The notes under the pieces were generated by a model. That model was not told the origin of the DNA and searched no databases. It saw only the letters and a list, made by a program, of their open reading frames with translations. Both the position numbers and the translations under genes were made by a program. Below are positions 5,453-11,694 of a stretch of DNA of 20,109 nucleotides, piece after piece. The DNA is from a virus, in the IMG/VR virus record IMGVR_UViG_3300025286_000185, positions 1-20,109 of that record; one strand, given 5' to 3'. How positions within the stretch are numbered: the first letter of the stretch is position 1; every line of letters starts with the position of its first letter.

Positions 5453-6670
5453 ATGTTAACATTAGGTAAATCACTCACCACTGAACAGCGATTATCGAAA
5501 GCTGTTGTGTCTATTATGAGTAACGAAAAGTATGTGGCTTTGGCTGGCATACTTATGATTGGAGACCGGAGTGTACGTGACGACATACCTACCGCGTGTA
5601 CGAATGGACGTGATGAGATGTACGGTAGGGAATTTGTCGATAAACTTTCTGACCCAGAATTACGATTCCTTACACTTCATGAGTGCTACCACAAACTCTA
5701 CAAACATCTTACCACGTGGAGGCATCTGTACGAAGAAGACCCGCAACTTGCAAACATGGCCTGTGATTACGTCATTAACCTAAAGATAACCGATGATAAC
5801 AAGGATGGTTTTGCGGTGATGCCAAAAGAAGGTCTTTTGGATGAGCAGTTTCGCGGGATGGATAGCGCACAGGTGTTTGACATCTTAAAGCAGGATACTC
5901 CTTCCAATAATCATCCCGACAATTCCGGGACAGGTAATGGTTCAAATGGAAAGTCGTTACCACAAGGTTTCGATGAGCATGATTGGGAAAGCGCAAAGGA
6001 ACTTTCCGAAGAGGAGAAGCGGGAACTTGGACGGGATATCGACGAAGCCATACGGCAGGGTGCGTTGATCGCTGGCAAGTTAGGTACAGGGGCAGATCGT
6101 GAATTAAAAGATTTGCTTAAACCGCAAGTGGATTGGCGGGAAGTCATGCGGGAATTTATTACGATGACTTGTTCAGGCAACGACTACTCCACCTACAGAC
6201 GACCTAACAGGCGTTTCCTATCAGCCGATATATTTATGCCGAGTGGTATATCCGAAAGCGTCGAGGGTGTTGTCGTTGCTGGCGACATGTCTGGTTCCAT
6301 CGGGCAACGTGAACAGGCTGTCATTCTCACCGAGGCTAAACAAATGTTCGATACCGTTCATCCTAATTGGGTGCGTATGTTGTATTGGGACACAGTGGTA
6401 TGTTCAGATGAGAAATACGAACAACACCAACTGGATCAATTTGTAAAGTCTACCAAGCCAAAGGGCGGCGGCGGCACCGATGTCGAGTGCGTCCCCAAAC
6501 ATATGACCGATAACAACATCAAGGCACAGGCCGCAATTGTTATAACTGATGGGTATCTCGGCGGTTCATGGGGGGAATGGGATTGTCCTGTCTTGTGGGT
6601 TGTTGTTGATAACAAGGGAGCCAAACCCACCGTTGGTACCTGTATACATGTCAGTTCGAGGGAGTTGTAA
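5453..6670 (+). CDS. Metallopeptidase-like plus VWA domain protein (DUF2201/CobT-like)
   Basis: A 405-residue two-domain protein. The N-terminal half carries a zinc-metallopeptidase motif HECYH (HExxH) at residues 76-80, followed by ACDYVIN at about 103-109, a usual further element of this putative metallopeptidase domain. A linker (150-175) is rich in Asn, Gly and Ser. The C-terminal half is a VWA-like domain with a MIDAS metal site: DMSGS at 278-282, a Thr at 342 (GGTD) and TDG at 365-367. This matches DUF2201-type proteins that partner MoxR ATPases. All key residues seem intact. It likely binds a target through the metal site and is remodelled or activated by the upstream ATPase. Ribosome binding site GGAAGGA precedes the ATG, and the stop overlaps the next start (TAATG). 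Confidence 0.88.
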   Translation: MLTLGKSLTTEQRLSKAVVSIMSNEKYVALAGILMIGDRSVRDDIPTACTNGRDEMYGREFVDKLSDPELRFLTLHECYHKLYKHLTTWRHLYEEDPQLANMACDYVINLKITDDNKDGFAVMPKEGLLDEQFRGMDSAQVFDILKQDTPSNNHPDNSGTGNGSNGKSLPQGFDEHDWESAKELSEEEKRELGRDIDEAIRQGALIAGKLGTGADRELKDLLKPQVDWREVMREFITMTCSGNDYSTYRRPNRRFLSADIFMPSGISESVEGVVVAGDMSGSIGQREQAVILTEAKQMFDTVHPNWVRMLYWDTVVCSDEKYEQHQLDQFVKSTKPKGGGGTDVECVPKHMTDNNIKAQAAIVITDGYLGGSWGEWDCPVLWVVVDNKGAKPTVGTCIHVSSREL

Positions 6671-7092
6671 TGCTAAGTGCAATAACTTGTTTGGCTATGG
6701 CTGTTTATTTCGAGGCTCGTAACCAACCGACAGCAGGGCAATTGGCGGTGGCTCAAGTGGTGATTAACCGTGTCCAGTCCCGTCGCCATCCAGATACCGT
6801 GTGTAAAGTTGTTATGGAGGGGCCGGTGTACCCATCCGGCCACCCTCGACGTAATATGTGTCAGTTCTCATTCTGGTGTGATGGTAAACCCGAACGTCCC
6901 GTGAACAAGGATGCGTGGGAGATGGCGTTGCGTATCGCCTCCGCTGTAACCGATACCAGTTTCTACCCCCTCGATGTTTCCGAGGGAGCTACATTCTACC
7001 ATTCAACCCAAGTGTCCCCAGTGTGGAGGCATACAATGAAAGTGACCGTCAGAATTGGTGATCACGTGTTTTATAAAACAGGAGAAAGATAA
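6670..7092 (+). CDS. Cell wall hydrolase, SleB/CwlJ type (Hydrolase_2)
   Basis: A 140-residue single-domain protein matching the SleB/CwlJ cell wall hydrolase family. It shows AVYFEAR (probable catalytic Glu at residue 15), AVAQVVINRV, CQFSFWCDG in the middle, ATFYHSTQVSPVW and a C-terminal GDHVFYK. These enzymes cut peptidoglycan and serve as phage or bacterial muralytic proteins. There is no separate signal peptide: the hydrophobic N-terminus is part of the fold. Export would therefore need a holin or another route. It is translationally coupled to the VWA gene (TAATG) and to the next small gene (TAATG), an unusual place for a lysis enzyme, far from the expected lysis cassette. The lytic role is inferred from the family. 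Confidence 0.88.
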   Translation: MLSAITCLAMAVYFEARNQPTAGQLAVAQVVINRVQSRRHPDTVCKVVMEGPVYPSGHPRRNMCQFSFWCDGKPERPVNKDAWEMALRIASAVTDTSFYPLDVSEGATFYHSTQVSPVWRHTMKVTVRIGDHVFYKTGER

Positions 7093-7226
7093 TGGAATAC
7101 AAAGAAGCATTAAGATTATTTGAGGAAGTATTAGAAACCACCCTTGACCGTATGCGGCAGGAGGGGTGTTCAGAACAGGAAGTCCAAAAGGTGAAAGATG
7201 CTTTCAATAAGGTTAGAAATGGTTAG
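7092..7226 (+). CDS. Hypothetical 44-residue protein
   Basis: ATG at 7092 overlaps the hydrolase stop by one base (TAATG), with AGGAGAAAG ahead as ribosome binding site. The product is a short acidic and basic helix, beginning MEYKEALRLFEEVLETTL and ending FNKVRNG. The heptad-like pattern suggests an amphipathic or coiled-coil peptide. Its TAG stop lies inside the next palindrome (7222-7239). The tight coupling and good ribosome binding site support it as real. Function is unknown. Confidence 0.6.
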   Translation: MEYKEALRLFEEVLETTLDRMRQEGCSEQEVQKVKDAFNKVRNG

Positions 7227-7239
7227 GGACGTCCCTAAC
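7222..7239. repeat. Dispersed palindrome, copy 9 (spacer CG)
   Basis: GTTAGGGACGTCCCTAAC. The TAG within its left arm (7224-7226) is the stop codon of the 44-residue gene. The downstream AAAATTTGAA is shared with copy 6. Confidence 0.85.
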
Positions 7240-7354
7240 AAAATTTGAAGATAAAAAAATGGACTTTAACCATCGAAAAAATAACTCATGTGCCTGTGTC
7301 AGATTAGATCGGGTATACGCTAGAAAGAAATTTAACCGAAAAGGATATAAACTA

Positions 7355-8356
7355 ATGGGTGATTTAAATACATTTGAAGATGTAAAAAAGCGTTACGACG
7401 AAACACGTGTTCTTGTGAGCGGCGTTCATTCCCGCGAAGAAGATGTAAGACCTATCGGTAGGAGAAGCCGAAAATGGGAACGTGTGGAGAAAGGCTCGCC
7501 AGATAAATATGTGTTGCATGACGTGTTACCACGAAACCCTAGCAGTTGGGGGTCTGATTGGCACAGAAGGGCATTAAGGAGACCCCCGATTGTATGGGAG
7601 CGACAACTCGCAAACGCGACTTCGACAGAATTTGTTACTGTGCGTGGGGCTGTGTCTGAAGGGTATGATACATCTAGATATAATTTTCTTCGTTTCTGGC
7701 TCCCCCTTGGTCTTGAGTTTGATAACTGGACACAAATAGGGAAGCATTTCGTCAATGTATATGATCCAAGTCTGGGTGCTAGTAGGATGCGTGTGAACCG
7801 TTATTACCTACCGCGTCCCGAATTTACAAAACCCACCCAAAATTATGCTGGAAGCCACAAGGATTATTTTTTGACATTCAAGCGCGAGAACAAGGGTCTC
7901 TGGCAATTATGTAGCGAGGAACATAACACCCCGAAAATACGTGTGAACAAGGAAGCAAAAAAAGCACTTAAAGAAGATATAGCGTCTTTCTTTACTTGGC
8001 TATGTGCGACAGGCCCACTGCTGAAGATTGAGAGAGATGAGTTTTCGTTTCCTACCTTGTCTTACATGCAGACGGAAGTAAATGAATACGTTTCCGAGCA
8101 TAAAGAATTTCTGGAAAATGATGTTGATTATAATTCGGTTTATAGCCGAGGCAGTTTACATATGGGTCCAAAACTTGCGCTAAGTGTTCTAACGGATTAT
8201 AATCATCCACTACGTATACATCTCGCTTCAATGTTTTTGATGCTAAATGATATAAAACAACTCAATACAGAAGAAGATGTCCGTTCTTTTAAAGCCGCGT
8301 TTAATAAATGGGCGAACAGAATTTTTGATTTTAACTATATAACAAGGGGTAAATAG
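7355..8356 (+). CDS. Hypothetical 333-residue protein
   Basis: ATG at 7355 follows AAAAGGAT at a fitting distance. An in-frame ATG at 7259 has no ribosome binding site and adds a low-complexity basic leader, so 7355 is preferred. The protein is soluble, rich in Trp, Arg and Tyr, with no membrane segment and no catalytic pattern I recognise. The middle (about residues 100-135) is aromatic-rich (RYNFLRFWLPLGLEFDNW). The C-terminal third is helical. The 24 bases at 7605-7628 are identical to 8508-8531 in the next gene but are read in another frame. It lies first in a three-gene group of unknowns ending at 9552. Function is unknown. Confidence 0.75.
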   Translation: MGDLNTFEDVKKRYDETRVLVSGVHSREEDVRPIGRRSRKWERVEKGSPDKYVLHDVLPRNPSSWGSDWHRRALRRPPIVWERQLANATSTEFVTVRGAVSEGYDTSRYNFLRFWLPLGLEFDNWTQIGKHFVNVYDPSLGASRMRVNRYYLPRPEFTKPTQNYAGSHKDYFLTFKRENKGLWQLCSEEHNTPKIRVNKEAKKALKEDIASFFTWLCATGPLLKIERDEFSFPTLSYMQTEVNEYVSEHKEFLENDVDYNSVYSRGSLHMGPKLALSVLTDYNHPLRIHLASMFLMLNDIKQLNTEEDVRSFKAAFNKWANRIFDFNYITRGK

Positions 8357-8357
8357 T

Positions 8358-9317
8358 ATGTCTAGAACTCATGAGCAATGGACGGCAGACTGTACTGCTG
8401 TGACTGATAGTGAACTTTCCGAGTGGGGAACCCCGTTGCCCCTTAAAAAGTTTATAAATGAAATCCGAAAAATTTTTCCTAAGTGTAGTTTTTCGCAGAG
8501 GGGGGAAAACTCGCAAACGCGACTTCGACAGGATGTACATGCAAGTCCATTGGGGAGTAACGTCTACCAGCAACCCCACAGTTTTTGGGTTTACCATGCG
8601 TATAAACCTCTTTGTATGGGGTGGGTATCTCTGCACATAAGACCATACGACCAGAAAAACGGAAAAAATAATAAGCCGCAATATATAGTGTATTCAAAAA
8701 GGATATCTAATGAGAAATATGCTTCTTATAATTGGAAACACCATTCAGTCAGTAGTGTAAACTTAAAAGTTGCATTACGTAATGTTCGAAAATACTTGCG
8801 TGATTATAGTGCAGTAGAAGTTGCTTCTAAAGAAAGTAATGAATGTCGTAGAGGGTGGAGTAACACCGATGAAGCCATGCGAAAAAAGCTGAGTAACGCA
8901 CGGCGCAATGTTACTGTTGATGATGGAGGGAATGATCCACTTCTGAGGGAATTGTTGTCTGTAGAAAATTCGGATTACAATTTTATTGACCCTGAGTTTG
9001 GTCAAAAAGTTACCGAGTTTCTGGATGCTCACAGGGAGCATAAAGAGCGTCTTGAAGGGCGTACAAAACGTATGCTGTTAGTGAGTGTGGAGAAAGATTT
9101 TCATGGTAACGACTTATATTGCACAGCTTTAACAGACGATATATCCGAATGGAAAACAAAATGGGTAGAGGGGGAGAGATATAATTCAGAAAATATCCCC
9201 GAAGCTCTAATGGGAAAATTATCGGTGTTGAGTATGGGTAAGAATGGGCAGTATTTTGATAACGTAGGTTATCGTGCAACGGAGACTTGTTTTTATGTCG
9301 TACAGGAAGATGTTTAA
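8358..9317 (+). CDS. Hypothetical 319-residue protein with a C-terminal domain shared with the next gene
   Basis: ATG at 8358 has AAGGGG ahead and follows the previous stop by one base. The N-terminal part (to about residue 110) is basic and aromatic. The central part is charged and helical. The last 90 residues resemble the whole product of the next gene: here NIPEALMGKLSVL...QYFDNVGY...CFYVVQ, there ELPQWMQERLAVL...IYYGDFGK...SFWVVQ. So a domain appears to have been duplicated and is either a tail domain or a free protein. No known family is recognised and no catalytic motif is visible. Confidence 0.75.
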   Translation: MSRTHEQWTADCTAVTDSELSEWGTPLPLKKFINEIRKIFPKCSFSQRGENSQTRLRQDVHASPLGSNVYQQPHSFWVYHAYKPLCMGWVSLHIRPYDQKNGKNNKPQYIVYSKRISNEKYASYNWKHHSVSSVNLKVALRNVRKYLRDYSAVEVASKESNECRRGWSNTDEAMRKKLSNARRNVTVDDGGNDPLLRELLSVENSDYNFIDPEFGQKVTEFLDAHREHKERLEGRTKRMLLVSVEKDFHGNDLYCTALTDDISEWKTKWVEGERYNSENIPEALMGKLSVLSMGKNGQYFDNVGYRATETCFYVVQEDV

Positions 9318-9552
9318 CGATAACGTATATCACGTTTACCTAAACCCAGATACAAATTGTATTCATGTGTCATGTATTGGTATGAATAGGCTTGACACTG
9401 ATGTGGGAGGTGTCTACAGTAGCATAGAAGAATTGCCGCAATGGATGCAGGAAAGGTTAGCGGTGCTGTTAGTTGTGCAACCCAATATATATTATGGAGA
9501 TTTTGGTAAGTCTATTGACAAAAATTCTTTTTGGGTTGTGCAACCACAATAA
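9295..9552 (+). CDS. Hypothetical 85-residue protein, free-standing copy of the preceding C-terminal domain
   Basis: The frame overlaps the end of the preceding gene by 23 bases. I choose ATG at 9295 (GGAG ten bases ahead); GTG at 9274 and ATG at 9310 are alternatives. The product contains NVYHVYLNPDTNCIHVSC, suggesting beta strands, then a helix (IEELPQWMQERLAVLL) and a final strand (NSFWVVQPQ). It resembles residues 233-319 of the preceding protein in order and spacing. A palindrome and a terminator follow the stop. Function is unknown. Confidence 0.7.
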   Translation: MSYRKMFNDNVYHVYLNPDTNCIHVSCIGMNRLDTDVGGVYSSIEELPQWMQERLAVLLVVQPNIYYGDFGKSIDKNSFWVVQPQ

Positions 9553-9553
9553 T

Positions 9554-9571
9554 GTTAGGGACGTCCCTAAC
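9554..9571. repeat. Dispersed palindrome, copy 10 (spacer CG)
   Basis: GTTAGGGACGTCCCTAAC starting one base after the TAA stop of the 85-residue gene and ending five bases before a terminator hairpin. Confidence 0.85.
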
Positions 9572-9574
9572 AAA

Positions 9575-9621
9575 TTAGGGAGGGGTTTCGGCCTCTCCCT
9601 TTTTGAAACCAGTTTTTTTGG
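9575..9621. repeat. 47 bp direct repeat, left copy (terminator plus GAAACCAGTT)
   Basis: The 47 bases here are identical to 10183-10229. The unit contains a full intrinsic terminator and GAAACCAGTT followed by a T run. The two copies bracket the gene at 9683-10162. Confidence 0.9.
9577..9604 (+). terminator. Intrinsic terminator (left copy)
   Basis: AGGGAGGGG and CCTCTCCCT pair with one G-U wobble around TTTCGG, followed by five T in total (9600-9604). It ends the group 7355-9552. Confidence 0.88.
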
Positions 9622-9625
9622 GATT

Positions 9626-9643
9626 GTTAGGGACATCCCTAAC
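9626..9643. repeat. Dispersed palindrome, copy 11 (spacer CA)
   Basis: GTTAGGGACATCCCTAAC, the last copy in the window, about 40 bases upstream of the gene at 9683. None was found from here to 20109. Confidence 0.85.
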
Positions 9644-9662
9644 AAAATTTTAACAAAACTTT

Positions 9663-9678
9663 AATGTTCTAGGAGAAC
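9663..9678 (+). promoter_or_regulatory. Octamer and small dyad over a ribosome binding site
   Basis: AATGTTCT (9663-9670) is another copy of the octamer repeated at 2481-2961. It overlaps GTTCT-AGG-AGAAC, a five-base inverted repeat whose centre contains the AGGAG ribosome binding site of the gene at 9683. This could be an operator or a small mRNA hairpin; not proven. Confidence 0.4.
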
Positions 9679-9682
9679 TTAT

Positions 9683-10162
9683 ATGCATAAAATTAACCTA
9701 AATACGAGCGCGACTGTTGTACCTGTAACAAACGCAATCCGCGCAAAAAAGGGTGACTATTTATTTGTTAAAGATGAAGGTGACATTGTTGTTATTGACA
9801 ACAAAACATTTCAAGCGTTAACGAAGACTGAACTTGTAGTAAAAATGGGCACAGACAAAGTGTCCAACGGTACTTCTGAGGGGCTTAATGGTTCGTTTTT
9901 AGACCAAGATATTTTAAATACAAAAATTTTAAATAATTTAGAAGACCCAATAACGACAACAGATTTGATGAAAGAAATGTTGGGGCCAAAATTACCATAC
10001 AATAAAGTAGAATATAAGCGAGTTTATCACTCGTTAGGACGGCTTAAAAATGCTGGAAAAATCGAATCTGTTTTAGTTGATGACGAGTATAATAAGGAGC
10101 TTAAACGCCCCGTACATTTATGGGGACTTCGCAAGAAAAATGAAGATAGCGGGGATGAGTAG
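9683..10162 (+). CDS. Hypothetical protein with a winged-helix-like C-terminus
   Basis: A 159-residue acidic protein. ATG at 9683 follows AGGAGAAC at good spacing. The N-terminal 50 residues look like beta strands (KKGDYLFVKDEGDIVVID). A linker is rich in Asn and Ser. Residues 92-152 have a helix-turn-helix then wing pattern: ITTTDLMKEMLG, YKRVYHSLGRLKNAGKIESV, RPVHLWGL. This is typical of winged-helix DNA-binding domains, though the match is by eye only. The gene is set between two identical 47 bp terminator repeats and follows the last palindrome, so it may be a regulator expressed on its own. A candidate for the factor binding the palindromes or octamers; speculative. Confidence 0.7.
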   Translation: MHKINLNTSATVVPVTNAIRAKKGDYLFVKDEGDIVVIDNKTFQALTKTELVVKMGTDKVSNGTSEGLNGSFLDQDILNTKILNNLEDPITTTDLMKEMLGPKLPYNKVEYKRVYHSLGRLKNAGKIESVLVDDEYNKELKRPVHLWGLRKKNEDSGDE

Positions 10163-10163
10163 C

Positions 10164-10184
10164 GGGGGCGCATAACCCCCTTTT
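10164..10184 (+). terminator. Short intrinsic terminator, first of a tandem pair
   Basis: GGGGG (10164-10168) and CCCCC (10176-10180) around CGCATAA, followed by TTTT. It starts one base after the stop of the preceding gene. Confidence 0.7.
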
Positions 10185-10229
10185 AGGGAGGGGTTTCGGC
10201 CTCTCCCTTTTTGAAACCAGTTTTTTTGG
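10183..10229. repeat. 47 bp direct repeat, right copy
   Basis: Identical to 9575-9621. It includes the second terminator of a tandem pair (10185-10212), and its final TTTGG runs into the leader of the VRR-NUC gene. Confidence 0.9.
10185..10212 (+). terminator. Intrinsic terminator (right copy)
   Basis: Same hairpin as at 9577-9604, followed by five T. With the hairpin at 10164 it gives a double stop after the winged-helix-like gene. Confidence 0.85.
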
Positions 10230-10237
10230 AAACAAGA

Positions 10238-10534
10238 ATGACCCCTGAAGGCAAAGTTAAGAAAGCGGTAACAAAACAACTCAAAGAGTTGGGAGCATAT
10301 TATTTTTTTCCCATGACCGGAGGGTACGGAAGAAGCGGTGTACCGGATATAGTCGGATGCTACAATGGATACTTCTTTGGGATTGAATGTAAAGCAGGTA
10401 AGAATAAACCCACACCGCTACAGCAAAAGAACTTAACAGATATTCAAAACGCAAACGGCCTGAGCTGGGTAGTCAATGAGGAAAATGTTTCTGGAGTTTC
10501 GGATAAGTTGAATGGTCTCGGTATTAAAACATAA
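10238..10534 (+). CDS. VRR-NUC domain nuclease
   Basis: A 98-residue single-domain nuclease of the VRR-NUC branch of the PD-(D/E)XK fold. It shows Glu4 (TPEGKVK), an aromatic strand, GVPDIVG with Asp37, and IECK with Glu50 and Lys52, then Gln62-Gln63 (LQQKNL). These are the expected catalytic residues and none is missing. Phage VRR-NUC proteins are stand-alone nucleases, often near helicases, proposed to process branched or junction DNA in replication and recombination. ATG at 10238 is chosen; a TTG at 10211 inside the terminator is rejected. The ribosome binding site is weak (GGAAACAAG). The 3' end overlaps the next gene by 23 bases. Confidence 0.9.
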   Translation: MTPEGKVKKAVTKQLKELGAYYFFPMTGGYGRSGVPDIVGCYNGYFFGIECKAGKNKPTPLQQKNLTDIQNANGLSWVVNEENVSGVSDKLNGLGIKT

Positions 10535-10883
10535 TTATTGCCTTGAGGATTTATTACTCAAAGAAGCAAGCCAACTGGAAATGGCAGGTAACACTGCGGA
10601 AGCATATAGCCGTTTGAATGATGCTTTGAGAGCAAACGAAATTCAAGGAAGGTCATTAAGCAGGGCAAAAAAAGGTATATATAAATGTGATTTATGGCCC
10701 CCCCTGCAAGTTTTTAATGATTGGATTCTTGATGACGAAATTGATTGGTCTGACATTCCTGACTTCAATCCTAATTTTAGGAGCGGGGCTGAACGTAGTG
10801 AGCAAAGGCAGAAATACAAGAAAAAGGCTTATCGTAAATTCATCAAACAAAGAGATGAAGATGAAACTTCTTACAACGAGTAA
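10512..10883 (+). CDS. Hypothetical 123-residue protein
   Basis: The frame opens at ATG 10512, overlapping the VRR-NUC gene by 23 bases without a strong ribosome binding site; ATG 10581 is an alternative. The product has a helical N-terminus (LEDLLLKEASQLEMAGNTAE), a Trp- and Asp-rich middle (FNDWILDDEIDWSDIPDF) and a basic C-terminal helix with many Lys and Arg (EQRQKYKKKAYRKFIKQRDE). It may bind nucleic acid, but nothing specific is seen. The stop is followed by a structured gene-free region. Confidence 0.6.
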   Translation: MVSVLKHNYCLEDLLLKEASQLEMAGNTAEAYSRLNDALRANEIQGRSLSRAKKGIYKCDLWPPLQVFNDWILDDEIDWSDIPDFNPNFRSGAERSEQRQKYKKKAYRKFIKQRDEDETSYNE

Positions 10884-11073
10884 CCCATGTCTGATTGTGC
10901 ATGGGCGGCTAAGTGGGAGAGAGGCCGAAAATTATCCTCCCGCAACAACAGGTTTTGGTTTTAGAGGGGCGGCTTCCTGCAACGAGAGAGCTTGCCCCGT
11001 TATTATCCTTTCCCTTAATGCTGTTGTCGGGTAAGCACGCTACGTTAGTCCCCCCTAAATGGGGGGCATTTTT
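10884..11073 (+). ncRNA. Candidate structured RNA with its own terminator
   Basis: A 215-base gap between genes holds several stems. CCCATG (10884-10889) pairs with CATGGG (10900-10905), and GGGAG (10915-10919) with CTCCC (10937-10941). CCCG plus ACAACAG (10939-10951) pairs with CTGTTGT plus CGGG (11021-11031), enclosing GGGGC (10966-10970) with GCCCC (10994-10998). The second and third stems share bases, so two folds may compete. A strong terminator closes the segment. I recognise no known RNA family; it could also be a structured 3' end of the upstream mRNA. Confidence 0.4.
11050..11073 (+). terminator. Intrinsic terminator before the replication operon
   Basis: CCCCCC (11050-11055), TAAAT loop, GGGGGG (11061-11066), then CATTTTT. 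Confidence 0.85.
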
Positions 11074-11098
11074 GGAATAAGAATTAAAAGAGGATAGC

Positions 11099-11296
11099 GT
11101 GAAAAAAATTGATAATATTATAGAGTTTCCTCGGAATACAAAGTCTACGCCTCCAGAAGAAATAGAAGTAATGATATTTGATTGTGGTCACACATCTGGG
11201 CATTTGGTAGATGATGGAAGGGTTAGATGTGCTACTTGCTTCACTGTGGTAGCAAACATCATGTGGCGCGTACACACATCCCCACTGATTGATTAA
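11099..11296 (+). CDS. Small zinc-ribbon-like protein
   Basis: A 65-residue protein with a GTG start at 11099 and AGAGGA ahead. It has a putative zinc site: Cys29 and His31 (DCGH) plus Cys44 and Cys47 (CATC), separated by a short beta-hairpin-like stretch. This spacing fits a small zinc ribbon. It is the first gene after the terminator and so may head the replication operon, followed by a 39-base gap to the next start. A role in DNA or protein binding is plausible for the fold but not shown. Confidence 0.65.
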   Translation: MKKIDNIIEFPRNTKSTPPEEIEVMIFDCGHTSGHLVDDGRVRCATCFTVVANIMWRVHTSPLID

Positions 11297-11335
11297 ACCA
11301 TTGAAAATATAATTTAACATATAAGGAGAAGTAAA

Positions 11336-11692
11336 TTGGCAGAACAACTTGAACTTCCTTTTAATGAACCACTAGGCCCGAAACGCCCTGATGTACGTGC
11401 AAACGTGTTACGTACAGCGGAAAAATATATTGTTAGAGACAGGGCAGACGAGCATGGAGATATGGAAGATAATTTTGGCACTATTGCTAAATATTGGTCC
11501 GAACATCTGGGTACTCATGTTTCAGCGGTGGATGTAGCCGTTATGATGACATTATTGAAGATCGCTCGGTTGAAAAACAATGAACCAAATTGGGATAACT
11601 GGGTTGATGGATGTGGTTATCTGGCTTGCGGTGCTGAACTTGTTTCCAAAAGATTGGACGTCGAGGAGGAAGCATTGAATAGGGGTGGCTGA
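11336..11692 (+). CDS. DUF6378 family phage protein
   Basis: A 118-residue protein with a TTG start at 11336 preceded by AAGGAGAAG, which decides the start. It matches the DUF6378 pattern by eye: RADEHGDMEDNFGTIAKYWS, then VAVMMTLLKIARL, then NWDNWVDGCGYLACGAEL. The family is common in tailed phages beside replication genes; its role is not established as far as I know. Paired His and Asp residues (EHGD, DNW) recall nucleotide-handling all-alpha folds such as MazG, but that is a guess. It ends two bases before the polymerase ATG. Confidence 0.8.
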   Translation: MAEQLELPFNEPLGPKRPDVRANVLRTAEKYIVRDRADEHGDMEDNFGTIAKYWSEHLGTHVSAVDVAVMMTLLKIARLKNNEPNWDNWVDGCGYLACGAELVSKRLDVEEEALNRGG

Positions 11693-11694
11693 AC

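Noticed and set aside
4290-6670. Cobaltochelatase CobS/CobT for cobalamin synthesis
   Set aside because: Only the general AAA/VWA similarity supports it; there is no other cobalamin gene, and the VWA protein has a HExxH domain fitting DUF2201-type partners.
1536-9643. CRISPR array
   Set aside because: Repeats are 0.02-2.4 kb apart with irregular spacing and genes in between, and there are no cas genes; the Cas4-like nuclease is a common phage protein.
1536-9643. Palindromes as ordinary intrinsic terminators
   Set aside because: Loops of 2-3 bases and A-rich rather than T-rich downstream flanks; several real terminators with TTCG loops and T runs exist beside them.
9473-9664. + strand frame reading VRDVPNK and VRDIPNK
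   Set aside because: Crosses a terminator and two palindromes; shadow of the 9295-9552 gene.
10687-11034. 115-codon frame overlapping the 123-residue gene and the structured region
   Set aside because: Its first part is a shadow of the real gene in another frame and its second part follows the stems; no ribosome binding site.
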